Shown here: one piece after another, positions 55,230-63,253 of the stretch
How positions within the stretch are numbered: position 1 is the stretch's first letter
Layout: each line of letters opens with the position of its first letter
Assembly: GCA_017518105.1 (NCBI GenBank)
Contig: JAFWWC010000012.1
Location: 1 to 64,000 of the forward strand
DNA from: Selenomonadaceae bacterium
GTDB taxonomy: Bacteria > Bacillota > Negativicutes > Selenomonadales > Selenomonadaceae
Direction of reading: 5' to 3'
DNA: 64,000 nucleotides
Position numbers and translations under genes: made by a program
Notes under the pieces: model-generated
The model's database searches: none
The model's input: only the letters and a program-made list of their open reading frames with translations
Told to the model about the DNA's origin: nothing

Positions 55230-56567
55230 TTGATACTTGAACGCTTGGAAACATTGCCGGTCGGGTCGTTTCATTACAAATTATTAGTCGTAACGGGTCT
55301 GGGCTGGCTATTCGACTCAATGGACACCGGTTTAATCTCGTTTGTGCTCCCGATACTCGCTAAAGAGTGGAATTTGACGCCTGAACAGGTCGGTTGGATT
55401 GGAAGCGTCGGTTTAATCGGAATGGCACTCGGCGCAGTGCTCGCAGGCACGATTGCTGACAAATTCGGGCGCAAAAACGTTTTCGCGGCGACTGTGATAC
55501 TTTATAGCGTCTCAACGGGGCTTTGCGCGATTTCTTGGAGCTATGAATCACTTTTAGTCTTTAGATTCCTTGTCGGCTTCGGTTTAGGCGGAGAATTGCC
55601 TGTTGCGGCGACTTTAATGAGCGAATATGCCCCAAGTCAACTGCGCGGACGTTTTATCGTTCTTTTAGAAAGTTTTTGGGGTTTAGGCTGGCTCGTAGCC
55701 GCTTTAATCTCTTATTTGCTGATTCCGCAGTTCGGTTGGCAAATTGCGTTCATAATCGGAGCTTTGCCCGCGCTTTACGTCTTTTTAATCCGCTTGCACA
55801 TGCCCGAATCAATTCGTTACCTAATTTCTAAGGGAAAAATCGACGAGGCACGAAAAATTATCCTAAATCTCGAAAAAAAGCTAGGAGTTCCGAGCAAACC
55901 GTTTGAAAATGAATTTGAGGACGAATCAACGCCGATTTTCAAGCTAAATGTGTTCACGCTGTGGAAAAAAGCGTTTCGCGTGCGTACTTTAATGCTTTGG
56001 CTGGCTTGGTTCGGGATTGTGTTCAGTTATTACGGAATTTTTATGTGGTTGCCGTCAATCGTGTTCACTCAGGGCTTTGAAGTCGTAAAAACCTTTGAAT
56101 ACGTCTTAATCATGACTTTAGCACAACTTCCGGGCTATTTTGCGGCTGCGTGGCTCGTAGACATCATCGGAAGGCGTTATACGCTGTCGAGTTTCCTTTT
56201 AATGTCCGGAGTTTGCGCATATTTCTTTGGAAACGCCGAAAACGCTTCAAATTTGCTGATGTGGGGCGCGGCGATGAGTTTTTTCAATTTAGGAGCGTGG
56301 GGAGTCATCTATACATACACTCCGGAGCTATATCCGACGGCGATAAGGGCTTTAGGGTCTGGATGGGCGGCTGGATTCGGTCGAATCGGCGGAATGTTGG
56401 CTCCAATGCTCGTTGGCGTGCTTTTAGCTCACGGCGCACCGATAAATTTAATATTTTTAATGTTCGCGTCAGTTTTCGTCATAATTTCGGTAATCGTGTT
56501 GAGTTTGGGCATTGAAAGCAAGAAAAAATCGCTTGAAGAGATTGACGCGGCGTTCAAAACGACATAA
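55230..56567 (+). CDS. MFS transporter, metabolite:proton symporter type
   Basis: The 445-residue protein starts with TTG at 55230. It has twelve membrane segments, the MFS loop motif ADKFGRKNVF after helix 2, and G-(L/F)-G-x-G-G-E-L-P-V in helix 4 (VGFGLGGELPVAATLMSEYA) with S-Q-L-R-G-R. This is the pattern of the sugar/aromatic acid/NiaP-like branch. The substrate cannot be told from sequence. Codon use is more AT-rich than in neighbouring genes. Confidence 0.85.
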   Translation: MILERLETLPVGSFHYKLLVVTGLGWLFDSMDTGLISFVLPILAKEWNLTPEQVGWIGSVGLIGMALGAVLAGTIADKFGRKNVFAATVILYSVSTGLCAISWSYESLLVFRFLVGFGLGGELPVAATLMSEYAPSQLRGRFIVLLESFWGLGWLVAALISYLLIPQFGWQIAFIIGALPALYVFLIRLHMPESIRYLISKGKIDEARKIILNLEKKLGVPSKPFENEFEDESTPIFKLNVFTLWKKAFRVRTLMLWLAWFGIVFSYYGIFMWLPSIVFTQGFEVVKTFEYVLIMTLAQLPGYFAAAWLVDIIGRRYTLSSFLLMSGVCAYFFGNAENASNLLMWGAAMSFFNLGAWGVIYTYTPELYPTAIRALGSGWAAGFGRIGGMLAPMLVGVLLAHGAPINLIFLMFASVFVIISVIVLSLGIESKKKSLEEIDAAFKTT

Positions 56568-56588
56568 AGGCTTTTAACAATGAAAAAA

Positions 56589-56620
56589 TCCCCGATAAGG
56601 TGTCGGGGATAATTTTTTTT
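56589..56620 (+). terminator. Terminator after the MFS gene
   Basis: ATCCCCGA and TCGGGGAT pair around AAGGTG, followed by a run of eight T. A second hairpin at about 56635-56675 (AAATCCCG against CGGGATTTTTT) follows. Confidence 0.8.
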
Positions 56621-56718
56621 GCTCTAAAAGAGAAAATCCCGCCGCTTACGCAGATTTAAGACGGGATTTTTTGTAAAAGCAGATGTTTAAGTTTTAAGGA
56701 GATAGCTTGTAAAGGATT

Positions 56719-56883
56719 TTATGATTGATTATCAGGTATACGCTTCATTAAATTATCAATCAGCATTAAAAATAGCTCATCTTTTACGTAAAGACTTCCA
56801 AAATCATCATCGAACGCAAATTTATCAACATTATCTATCGAATCTTTATTTTCAGAGCTCATATTTAAATTTTCCGGTTCCAT
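56719..56883 (-). CDS. Acidic 54-residue protein
   Basis: The ATG at 56883 opens a 54-codon frame: an acidic start (MEPENLNMSSENKDSIDNVD) and a C-terminal helix (ELFLMLIDNLMKRIPDNQS). AAAGGAAG lies 13-20 bases upstream. A full-consensus promoter (56937-56965) is placed correctly for it. I do not recognise the family. Confidence 0.45.
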   Translation of the reverse strand: MEPENLNMSSENKDSIDNVDKFAFDDDFGSLYVKDELFLMLIDNLMKRIPDNQS

Positions 56884-56936
56884 AAGGCAAAATACTTCCT
56901 TTTAATCAAAAACTTCACGTTTAAAGACGCGGAAGC

Positions 56937-56965
56937 ATTATAAAAAAAAAAAAACGGGCTGTCAA
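56937..56965 (-). promoter_or_regulatory. Consensus promoter whose spacer is a poly-A/T tract
   Basis: TTGACA (56960-56965) and TATAAT (56937-56942) are 17 bases apart on the minus strand, and the spacer contains a run of A (13 with the -10 base counted). A related copy is at 57150-57174 with a shorter run. Changes in the run would change promoter strength. Confidence 0.75.
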
Positions 56966-57149
56966 GCAAAATTTTTACCGAAAAAACCATTTTACACGCC
57001 TCCGAAGAGCTTTTTGTTTATTTTAAGAATGAAAAAACCGTTCCGATAATCTTAAAGGATTGAAAGGAGATGTCGAAACGATTTTTTCATACTTACGCAG
57101 TCAAAACACAGAGCAATATTGAATTTTACATTTAAAATTAGACTGAGCC

Positions 57150-57174
57150 ATTATAAAAAAAAACGGACTGTCAA
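57150..57174 (-). promoter_or_regulatory. Second copy of the poly-A promoter, short spacer
   Basis: TTGACA (57169-57174) and TATAAT (57150-57155) are only 13 bases apart, because the run of A is four bases shorter. The flanks (TGTCAAGCAAAATTTTTA and ACGG before it) match the first copy. Only a 12-codon frame follows, so this copy looks inactive or off. No gene is supported between 56884 and 57266. Confidence 0.6.
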
Positions 57175-57266
57175 GCAAAATTTTTAATGAAAAAACCCTC
57201 CGACGCACTGCCGAAGGGCTTAAAAAATGATTTTTGAGCGTTGAAAGTACTTTGGAACGAAAATTT

Positions 57267-57656
57267 TTACTGATTTTGCTTTTTGAGTTGCTCACGGCGT
57301 CTACGTTCGCGATTTTTCCTAATTCTGTCGTCATCGAGCCTAACGCGTCGGCTCCATTCGGCAATTCGGGCATCGCGGTCGCCATTATTCATCACGATAT
57401 AGGGATTAACCATGAAATCGGACTCCAAAGCTAATTTTAACTCGTTGACGACCAAATTTTCCTTCAACCACTGCATAGAATCAAAAAAAACAGTCTTACC
57501 AAGTTTCAAATCGAATTGAAGTTGAGATTTTTCGATTGTGTAGCCTCTGATACCGTCTTGGGGCTGATGAAAGGCGAGGTAGAAGAAAATTTTCAAGATA
57601 TTAGGGTTAGGAGCGTCGTTAATGGTGCGCAGAGTGCGTCTGTCGTCGAAAATCAT
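57267..57656 (-). CDS. RepL-like winged HTH protein
   Basis: The ATG at 57656 follows GGAGGTGATTTTT; 129 residues. The sequence resembles plasmid or phage replication-initiator wHTH proteins: LRTINDAPNPNILKIFFYLA, a beta wing region, then LALESDFMVNPYIVMNNGDR, which resembles the N-P-x-x-x-x-G-(D/N) end of RepL-type proteins, and a basic C-terminal tail (RKNRERRRREQLKKQNQ). It may be a remnant of a plasmid or a regulator. Extended -10 TGGTATAAT lies just upstream. Confidence 0.5.
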   Translation of the reverse strand: MIFDDRRTLRTINDAPNPNILKIFFYLAFHQPQDGIRGYTIEKSQLQFDLKLGKTVFFDSMQWLKENLVVNELKLALESDFMVNPYIVMNNGDRDARIAEWSRRVRLDDDRIRKNRERRRREQLKKQNQ

Positions 57657-57676
57657 AAAAATCACCTCCGCGAGCG

Positions 57677-57682
57677 ATTATA
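57677..57682 (-). promoter_or_regulatory. Extended -10 of the RepL-like gene
   Basis: TG-G-TATAAT on the minus strand, 20 bases before the ATG at 57656; no good -35 is visible. Confidence 0.5.
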
Positions 57683-57714
57683 CCAGAAAAAATGCCCTTG
57701 AAAACAGTTCAAAA

Positions 57715-57742
57715 TACGTTTTCCGGAATAACGGAATTCGTA
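57715..57742. repeat. 28-bp direct repeat, copy 1, with dyad
   Basis: Contains TTCCG and CGGAA separated by six bases. The second copy is exactly 90 bases away with two changes. It lies upstream of the RepL-like gene's -10 and could be an operator or an iteron-like site. Confidence 0.6.
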
Positions 57743-57804
57743 TCGCGCCATAATGCGGTTTTTTCGGCATGTACAAAAATCAGGAGGGATTTGGAGTTGT
57801 GATT

Positions 57805-57832
57805 TACGTTTTCCGGAATAGCGGAATTTGTA
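57805..57832. repeat. 28-bp direct repeat, copy 2, with dyad
   Basis: Same 28-base pattern as 57715-57742 (two mismatches). It lies between the RepL-like gene and the YdcF/ElyC gene, so it may affect either. Confidence 0.6.
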
Positions 57833-57908
57833 AAACGGGCGATGAATATTTGCAAATAAGTCGCCGCTGGTATATCATAAGCTAAAAATTCAATGAGCGG
57901 GTGATATT

Positions 57909-58673
57909 TTGGTATATGCGTTGAAGTTTGGAGCGAGTTGGATATTGCCGCCAGGGATATTCATCGTGATTGCGCTGTTTTTGGTGGCTAAGCTGTTCAA
58001 AATCAGTCGCAAGCTTGCCGCAGGGGTTTTTTGCGTCACTTTGATATTTTATTTGCTGTGCACGAGCTTAATAGCCGAAAAAACAATGGGTTGGCTAGAA
58101 GAAATGCACACACCGCCCGCTAATGTCGAGAATTCTGGCGCAGATGTGATAGTTTTGCTTGGAGGAGGCGCGATAAGTCAAGTTCCGGACGTTGACGGGG
58201 TGGGAGCACTATGCGCAAGCCCCGCGAACAGACTTTTAACGGCAGTTCGCCTGCAAAAGCTGTTAAACGTGCCGATATTGATAAGTGGCGGGCAAGTTTA
58301 CTCTGATTCGGGCGCGGAGGCTGAAATTTCTGCTAGAATCTTAAAATCATTGGGCGTTCCGGAAGAAAAAATCATAACGGAGACAAAAAGCATAAACACA
58401 GCGCAAAATGCCCGATATAGTGCCGCAATCCTGCGCGAAATGAATTTTTCAAAGCCATTATTGGTTACAAGCGCGTTTCACATGAATCGAGCCATGCTGA
58501 ACTTCAATTTGCAAAGATTTAAGCCGATAGCGTACCCGACGGACTTCACAGTAGCGCATAATCCGACATTTCACTATACAAAGCTACGTCCGCAAGCCGA
58601 AGCACTACTTTTGAACGTAACAGTGCTACAAGAGCTGTTAAGGACGTGTGTAACGGAGGTTTTAGGGATATGA
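57909..58673 (+). CDS. YdcF/ElyC-family (DUF218) membrane protein
   Basis: The TTG at 57909 gives 254 residues with two N-terminal membrane segments (ILPPGIFIVIALFLVAKLFK and LAAGVFCVTLIFYLLCTSLI) and a DUF218 domain (ADVIVLLGGGAISQVPDVDG, NVPILISGGQVYSDSGAEAE, ETKSINTAQNARYSAAILRE, VTSAFHMNRA). ElyC/SanA-type proteins affect envelope metabolism. The ATG of the next gene overlaps its stop. Confidence 0.85.
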   Translation: MVYALKFGASWILPPGIFIVIALFLVAKLFKISRKLAAGVFCVTLIFYLLCTSLIAEKTMGWLEEMHTPPANVENSGADVIVLLGGGAISQVPDVDGVGALCASPANRLLTAVRLQKLLNVPILISGGQVYSDSGAEAEISARILKSLGVPEEKIITETKSINTAQNARYSAAILREMNFSKPLLVTSAFHMNRAMLNFNLQRFKPIAYPTDFTVAHNPTFHYTKLRPQAEALLLNVTVLQELLRTCVTEVLGI

Positions 58674-59035
58674 GGAGCATTTTTTTAGTAATTTTGCTGA
58701 TGATGACGTTTTCGACGTGTTCAGCGGAAAATTTGAAGTTTATCGACGCGATGGACGACACAGGTTACTATTATGACGCTGACAGCGTTAGCGACATGCA
58801 AAACGGCGTTTTTAGCGTCAAAATGGCGGTGATAAAGGCGAGTTTGAATCGAATGTACGCTTACGACGTGAGAATAACGCCCGCGAACCGCACTTACGAG
58901 GTAATATCGTCGCAAATTCTTTCCTACGACACGCGAGCGGTTATCGAAACGAATAATAAGCGTCGATTGCCTCAAAAATACTCCAATAAGTCTGAAATGG
59001 GGCAAATGGTTCGTTTAATTCTCTACGGCGACTAA
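58670..59035 (+). CDS. Secreted small protein
   Basis: The ATG at 58670 overlaps the preceding stop (ATGA). The 121-residue protein has a signal peptide (MRSIFLVILLMMTFSTCSAE) and a domain containing GYYYDADSVSDMQNGVFSVK and N-R-T-Y-E-V-I-S-S-Q-I-L-S-Y-D, which resembles the small surface domain also seen at 61343-61708. Envelope function is likely; it is coupled to the DUF218 gene. Confidence 0.65.
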   Translation: MRSIFLVILLMMTFSTCSAENLKFIDAMDDTGYYYDADSVSDMQNGVFSVKMAVIKASLNRMYAYDVRITPANRTYEVISSQILSYDTRAVIETNNKRRLPQKYSNKSEMGQMVRLILYGD

Positions 59036-59046
59036 AAAATATCCCT

Positions 59047-59073
59047 CCACACAGTCGCGGAGGGTTTTTTAAT
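59047..59073. terminator. Bidirectional terminator between convergent operons
   Basis: CCCTCC and GGAGGG with T runs on both strands. It ends the DUF218 operon and the purine operon. Confidence 0.8.
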
Positions 59074-59085
59074 TGGATAAGCCGT

Positions 59086-60273
59086 TTAAGCTTCGGCAAG
59101 GTACTTTGTAATCGCCGCGTCATAGTCGGCGGTGTGCGCGAAGGCTTCCGTTGCCAAAGACTTGCGCACGTCCAAAGGAACTTCGCCGGTCTCTGTTATG
59201 AGCTTAGCAATCTCGTCGTAGCGTTCGGGGTTGGTCACGACCGTAACGAATTTGAAGTTCTTTGCCGCCGCCCGAATCATCGCGGGGCCGCCAATGTCAA
59301 TGTTTTCTATCGCGTCCTCTAACGTGACGTTCGGCTTGCGGATTGTCTTCTTGAACGGATAGAGATTGACGACGACTAAATCAATCGGCTCAATGCCATT
59401 GTCCGCCATTTGCTGAACGTGTTCGGGATTGTCGCGAACCGCCAATATCCCGCCGTGAATCTTGGGATTGAGCGTCTTAACTCGCCCGTTCATAATCTCC
59501 GGAAAGCCGGTAAGGTCGCTGACGAACGTAACGGGAATACCCGCCGCCCGAATCGCCTTGCCCGTGCCGCCCGTGCTTATAATCTCCACGCCGCACTTGC
59601 TTAGCTTGCGTGCGAAGTCCACCACGTCTAACTTATTCGACACGCTGATTAATGCCCGTTTAATTTTCATCTTGCTGCCTCCTATCTCAACTCTGCGCCC
59701 GACGATTTTAAGCCGCCCGTCAATGAATAGCCTAATCGCCTGCGGATAAATCCTATGCTCCTGTTCAAGGACTCGTGCCGCTAAAGTCTCTTCGGTGTCG
59801 TCCTCGCGAACCTCAACCGCCGCTTGCATGATGATTGGTCCAGAGTCGGTGCCCTCGTCGACGAAATGAACCGTGCAACCAGAGACCTTTGCCCCATAAG
59901 CCAAAACGTCGCGATGAGCATGAGCACCTGGGAACGCCGGCAACAACGACGGATGGATATTCATGATGCGCCCTTCCCAACGCTTGACGAAGTCGCCGCT
60001 AAGAATCCGCATGAAGCCCGCCAGTATTACCAAGTCGACGCCCTTAAGGTGTTTGATAAGTTCCGCCTCGAAGTCTGCGCGGTCAGTGAAGTTCTTCCTA
60101 TCGACGCAGATATTTTTAATGCCAGCCGCCTCCGCCCGCGCCAAGGCTCCGACGTTCGGTTTGTCAGTCAAGACGATTGCAATTTGCGCCGACAAGTAAC
60201 CGCTGTCGATTGCGTCGATTATCGATTGTAAGTCCGTGCCGCGCCCCGAACACAACACGCCGAGTTTAATCAT
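59086..60273 (-). CDS. PurN-IMP cyclohydrolase fusion
   Basis: Residues 1-199 are GAR transformylase (PurN): [56 protein letters not shown] and [13 protein letters not shown]. Residues 202-395 are the N-terminal half of PurH (IMP cyclohydrolase): [56 protein letters not shown] and [17 protein letters not shown]. The AICAR transformylase half is absent, and a terminator follows. At the join AGGAGG (59678-59683) precedes ATG 59670 in frame: a preserved ribosome binding site that could start the cyclohydrolase alone. It overlaps purM by eight bases. Confidence 0.9.
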   Translation of the reverse strand: MIKLGVLCSGRGTDLQSIIDAIDSGYLSAQIAIVLTDKPNVGALARAEAAGIKNICVDRKNFTDRADFEAELIKHLKGVDLVILAGFMRILSGDFVKRWEGRIMNIHPSLLPAFPGAHAHRDVLAYGAKVSGCTVHFVDEGTDSGPIIMQAAVEVREDDTEETLAARVLEQEHRIYPQAIRLFIDGRLKIVGRRVEIGGSKMKIKRALISVSNKLDVVDFARKLSKCGVEIISTGGTGKAIRAAGIPVTFVSDLTGFPEIMNGRVKTLNPKIHGGILAVRDNPEHVQQMADNGIEPIDLVVVNLYPFKKTIRKPNVTLEDAIENIDIGGPAMIRAAAKNFKFVTVVTNPERYDEIAKLITETGEVPLDVRKSLATEAFAHTADYDAAITKYLAEA

Positions 60274-61285
60274 CAAGCTCACCTCCTAGAATTTCTACGC
60301 CGCCACCCTCGACCACGCGCCCGATTTTGTAGCCGTCAATCTCGTCAGCAATGTCCGCGTCGACGATAAGAATCATGCCAATGCCGCAGTTGAACGTTCG
60401 GAACATTTCACGGCGGGGAACGTTGCCCCACGCTTGAAGGAGTTTAAAAATCTTCGGGACGCTCCACGAGTCCGCATTAATCACTGCGCCTAAACCGTCA
60501 GGCAAGGCACGCGGAATATTATCGTAGAAGCCGCCGCCCGTCACGTGAACTAGTCCATGAATCCTATCGCCGTATTCGCGGATAATCGGCAAGACCGTCG
60601 CGGGATAAAGCGTCGTCGGCGTCAAGAGCTCTTCGCCAATCGTCTTGCCAAGCTCGCTGATAAATTCGTCGCCCTTAAAGCCCATGCGTTCAAAAACGAT
60701 TTTCCTAACTAAGCTGAAGCCGTTGGAGTGCAAGCCGCTCGACGGCAGACCGATTAGCACATCACCGACTTTGACGCGAGCCGGAGTGATTAACGCTTTC
60801 TTCTCGACGACGCCAACCGCAAAGCCCGCAATGTCATATTCGCCCGCGGGATAAAAGCCGCTCATCTCAGCCGTCTCGCCGCCGATAAGCGCACAGCCCG
60901 ACGCCTTACAAGCCGCCGCCACGCCCTTAACAATCTCGGCGACCTGCGCGGGGTTGAGCTTACCGACGGCTAAGTAGTCTAGGAAGAAGAGCGGCTCGGC
61001 ACCTTGAACCAGAATATCATTAACGCACATGGCTACGGCGTCTTGCCCAATGGTGTCGTGCTTGTCGAGTAGGAAGGCGATTTTAAGCTTAGTGCCTACG
61101 CCGTCAGTCCCTGCTACTAAAATCGGCTCGTCATAGTCTTTAAGCTTGAACAGCCCGCCGAAGCCGCCAATGTCGCCTAAGACCTCCTCGCGATACGTCG
61201 CACGCACGAAATCTTTAATCAGGCGCACGGACTCGTTGCCCGCGTCTATGTCCACGCCCGAAGCCTTGTAAGTCATTTGCTCCAT
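60266..61285 (-). CDS. purM: AIR synthetase
   Basis: PurM closes the imidazole ring in purine synthesis. The ATG at 61285 follows GAGGTGATTAA; 339 residues. Features: [75 protein letters not shown] and [12 protein letters not shown], and C-terminal [16 protein letters not shown]. It is full length. It sits downstream of a secreted protein gene and upstream of the purN fusion. Confidence 0.95.
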   Translation of the reverse strand: MEQMTYKASGVDIDAGNESVRLIKDFVRATYREEVLGDIGGFGGLFKLKDYDEPILVAGTDGVGTKLKIAFLLDKHDTIGQDAVAMCVNDILVQGAEPLFFLDYLAVGKLNPAQVAEIVKGVAAACKASGCALIGGETAEMSGFYPAGEYDIAGFAVGVVEKKALITPARVKVGDVLIGLPSSGLHSNGFSLVRKIVFERMGFKGDEFISELGKTIGEELLTPTTLYPATVLPIIREYGDRIHGLVHVTGGGFYDNIPRALPDGLGAVINADSWSVPKIFKLLQAWGNVPRREMFRTFNCGIGMILIVDADIADEIDGYKIGRVVEGGGVEILGGELDD

Positions 61286-61342
61286 TTAATCACCTCGCCA
61301 AAGTCAAAGGGGACAAGGCGCACCTCGTCCCCCGAAAAATTT

Positions 61343-61708
61343 TTAATACTCTCCGATAATCCTTTCTCTCATAACCGTGTACATTGCCCATTCAATCGGC
61401 GTATCTTGCGGCGTGGCTTTTCCGCTGAAACCTTGCGAATTAGTAAAGTCAACGTCTGCAGCATCGTTATCAAGATCGAAGAACGTATAATCCAAATATT
61501 GAACGCCGCCGTATTGGTCGACCATTTTAAGTGTTGCGGAGGAAATAAACATGCGGTGTTCGTTTTTGTAGCTTATGGTATTTGTCATGACGTAGCATTC
61601 GTAGCCGGTGGCAGGAGACATGCCAACATAAACGTCCGCCGCCTCAGCCTTGACGCCCGCGCAAATTATCAAGCCGACGACCGCCGCCATAAAAGTTTTC
61701 TTAGCCAT
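61343..61708 (-). CDS. Secreted protein inserted in the purine operon
   Basis: The 121-residue protein has a signal peptide (MAKKTFMAAVVGLIICAGVK, then AEAA) and a beta-rich mature part with ATGYECYVMTNTISYKNEHR and QYLDYTFFDLDNDAADVDFT. It lies between purC (nine bases upstream) and purM. It has no purine function; it resembles the small surface domain of the protein at 58670-59035 and may be an intruder in the operon. Confidence 0.65.
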   Translation of the reverse strand: MAKKTFMAAVVGLIICAGVKAEAADVYVGMSPATGYECYVMTNTISYKNEHRMFISSATLKMVDQYGGVQYLDYTFFDLDNDAADVDFTNSQGFSGKATPQDTPIEWAMYTVMRERIIGEY

Positions 61709-61717
61709 GACGACGCC

Positions 61718-62422
61718 TCACAGTGTCAAACGGTCGAGCATTTCTTTATAAGCCTCCACGACGCCGCCGAGGTCTTGACGGAATCTATCCTTATCAAGTT
61801 TCTCGTGCGTGACGGTATCCCAGAAGCGGCAGTTATCAGGGGAAATCTCATCAGCCAAAAGTACTTCGCCATCGAAGCGTCCGAACTCAAGCTTGAAGTC
61901 AATCAAGTCCACGTTCTTAGCCTTGAGCAACTCGCGCAGGATATTGTTGACGGAAAAGGCTACGTGCTCCATTTGGTTAAGTTCGTCAATCTTCGCCAAG
62001 TCAAGTGCCATGATGTGATAGCGGTTAAGCATAGGGTCGCCGAGCTCGTCGCTCTTGTAGTAGTATTCGACGACGGGAACTGTAAGCGGCGTGCCCTCTT
62101 CCTTGCCAAGACGCTTGACCAGGGAACCGGCTACGATATTGCGCACGACCACCTCAAGCTTAATCATGTCCAGACGCTTAACAATCATCTCGCGTTCGCC
62201 AGCCTTCTCGACGAAGTGGCTTTTAATGCCGCGGTCTTTGAGTTGCTTGAAGAAGAACTCGCTGAGCTTGTTGTTGATAACGCCCTTGCCCTCAATTATG
62301 CCGTGCTTCTCGCCGTTTAGCGCGGTGGCGTCGTCCTTGAAGTAAATCAGCAACTCTTTGGGGTTGTCGGTCTCGAAAACGGTCTTTGCTTTGCCCTCGT
62401 AGAGCAGATTGCCTTTAATCAT
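61718..62422 (-). CDS. purC: SAICAR synthetase
   Basis: PurC joins aspartate to CAIR. The 234-residue protein has [52 protein letters not shown] sequence ([14 protein letters not shown]), [16 protein letters not shown] stretch ([20 protein letters not shown]), and [20 protein letters not shown] with SPDNCRFWD. It is full length. The ATG follows AAGGAGGTTACAAT. Confidence 0.95.
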   Translation of the reverse strand: MIKGNLLYEGKAKTVFETDNPKELLIYFKDDATALNGEKHGIIEGKGVINNKLSEFFFKQLKDRGIKSHFVEKAGEREMIVKRLDMIKLEVVVRNIVAGSLVKRLGKEEGTPLTVPVVEYYYKSDELGDPMLNRYHIMALDLAKIDELNQMEHVAFSVNNILRELLKAKNVDLIDFKLEFGRFDGEVLLADEISPDNCRFWDTVTHEKLDKDRFRQDLGGVVEAYKEMLDRLTL

Positions 62423-62443
62423 TATTGTAACCTCCTTATAACT

Positions 62444-63241
62444 TCACAGTGCCAACGTCTCCAAGTCGTCGGGCACATGGATTTTACCACTGAAATATTC
62501 TTGCCCCTCCGCGCAGTAGAGTTTCTTCCGCACTGAAAGGTTTTTGTCTTCGGTGTGATACAGCAACAGATTTTTAACGTGAAGTTTCTCCGCAAGCTCG
62601 CAGGCGTCCTTTACCGTCGAATGATTCTTGCCATAGGGGTCGAAGATGTCAGCTTGCGAATAAAGGCAAAACGCCTCGTGCAACAACCAATCGGCATTTC
62701 TGGCGTAAACTTTTCCGAAGTCATTACAAGGCTCGTCGCCGCAACACGTCAACTTTCTCGCGCCGCCAATGTCCATTGAAAAGCCGAATTGCTTTGCTTT
62801 GGTCGAGTAAATGTCAAAAAAAGTCGTCGCCCGCCCGATAACGTTCAAAGCCTCGCCGTCGGCAACGGGAATCAGATAAAGTCTGTCGCCGATAAAGCGC
62901 GTCTCCTTAGGTTGAAGAAGTTTCTTAGCAATGTCTTCGAGTAGGTGCAGAACTTCAGCATGACCATAAATTTTAGCGGTGCCGGCGTATTCTTTCTGGT
63001 TCATGTACTGGCAAATCATGCGCACGAGCCATAAAATCCCCGTGAAGTGGTCAACGTGCTTGTGCGTCAAGAAAATCTCGCGCATGTCCTTCCAGTCAAA
63101 GCCCGCGTGCTTAAGTTGACGAAGAATGCCACTGCCGCCGCCGTCAACCAGAAAATGTTTATCGCCGTCGCTTATCACGAAGCAAGTATTGTAGCATTCA
63201 GTGACGAGCGCATTACCTGTGCCGAGCATCGTAAGTTTCAA
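62444..63241 (-). CDS. MBL-fold metallohydrolase (RNase Z-like)
   Basis: The TTG at 63241 follows GGGGAGAC. The 265-residue protein has the MBL zinc site L-T-H-K-H-V-D-H, and its N-terminus (LTMLGTGNALVTECYNTCFV) is RNase Z-like. Later LLHEAFCLYSQADIF and NHSTVKDACELAEKLHVKNL supply the further histidines and acid. The substrate is unknown; RNase Z-like hydrolases of this type often occur alone. It lies between purB and purC. Confidence 0.75.
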   Translation of the reverse strand: MKLTMLGTGNALVTECYNTCFVISDGDKHFLVDGGGSGILRQLKHAGFDWKDMREIFLTHKHVDHFTGILWLVRMICQYMNQKEYAGTAKIYGHAEVLHLLEDIAKKLLQPKETRFIGDRLYLIPVADGEALNVIGRATTFFDIYSTKAKQFGFSMDIGGARKLTCCGDEPCNDFGKVYARNADWLLHEAFCLYSQADIFDPYGKNHSTVKDACELAEKLHVKNLLLYHTEDKNLSVRKKLYCAEGQEYFSGKIHVPDDLETLAL

Positions 63242-63253
63242 AAGTGTCTCCCC

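Noticed and set aside
61277..62320. Open frame of 347 codons on the plus strand
   Set aside because: It lies antisense to purC and the secreted-protein gene, which are both well supported; it has no ribosome binding site and no family pattern.
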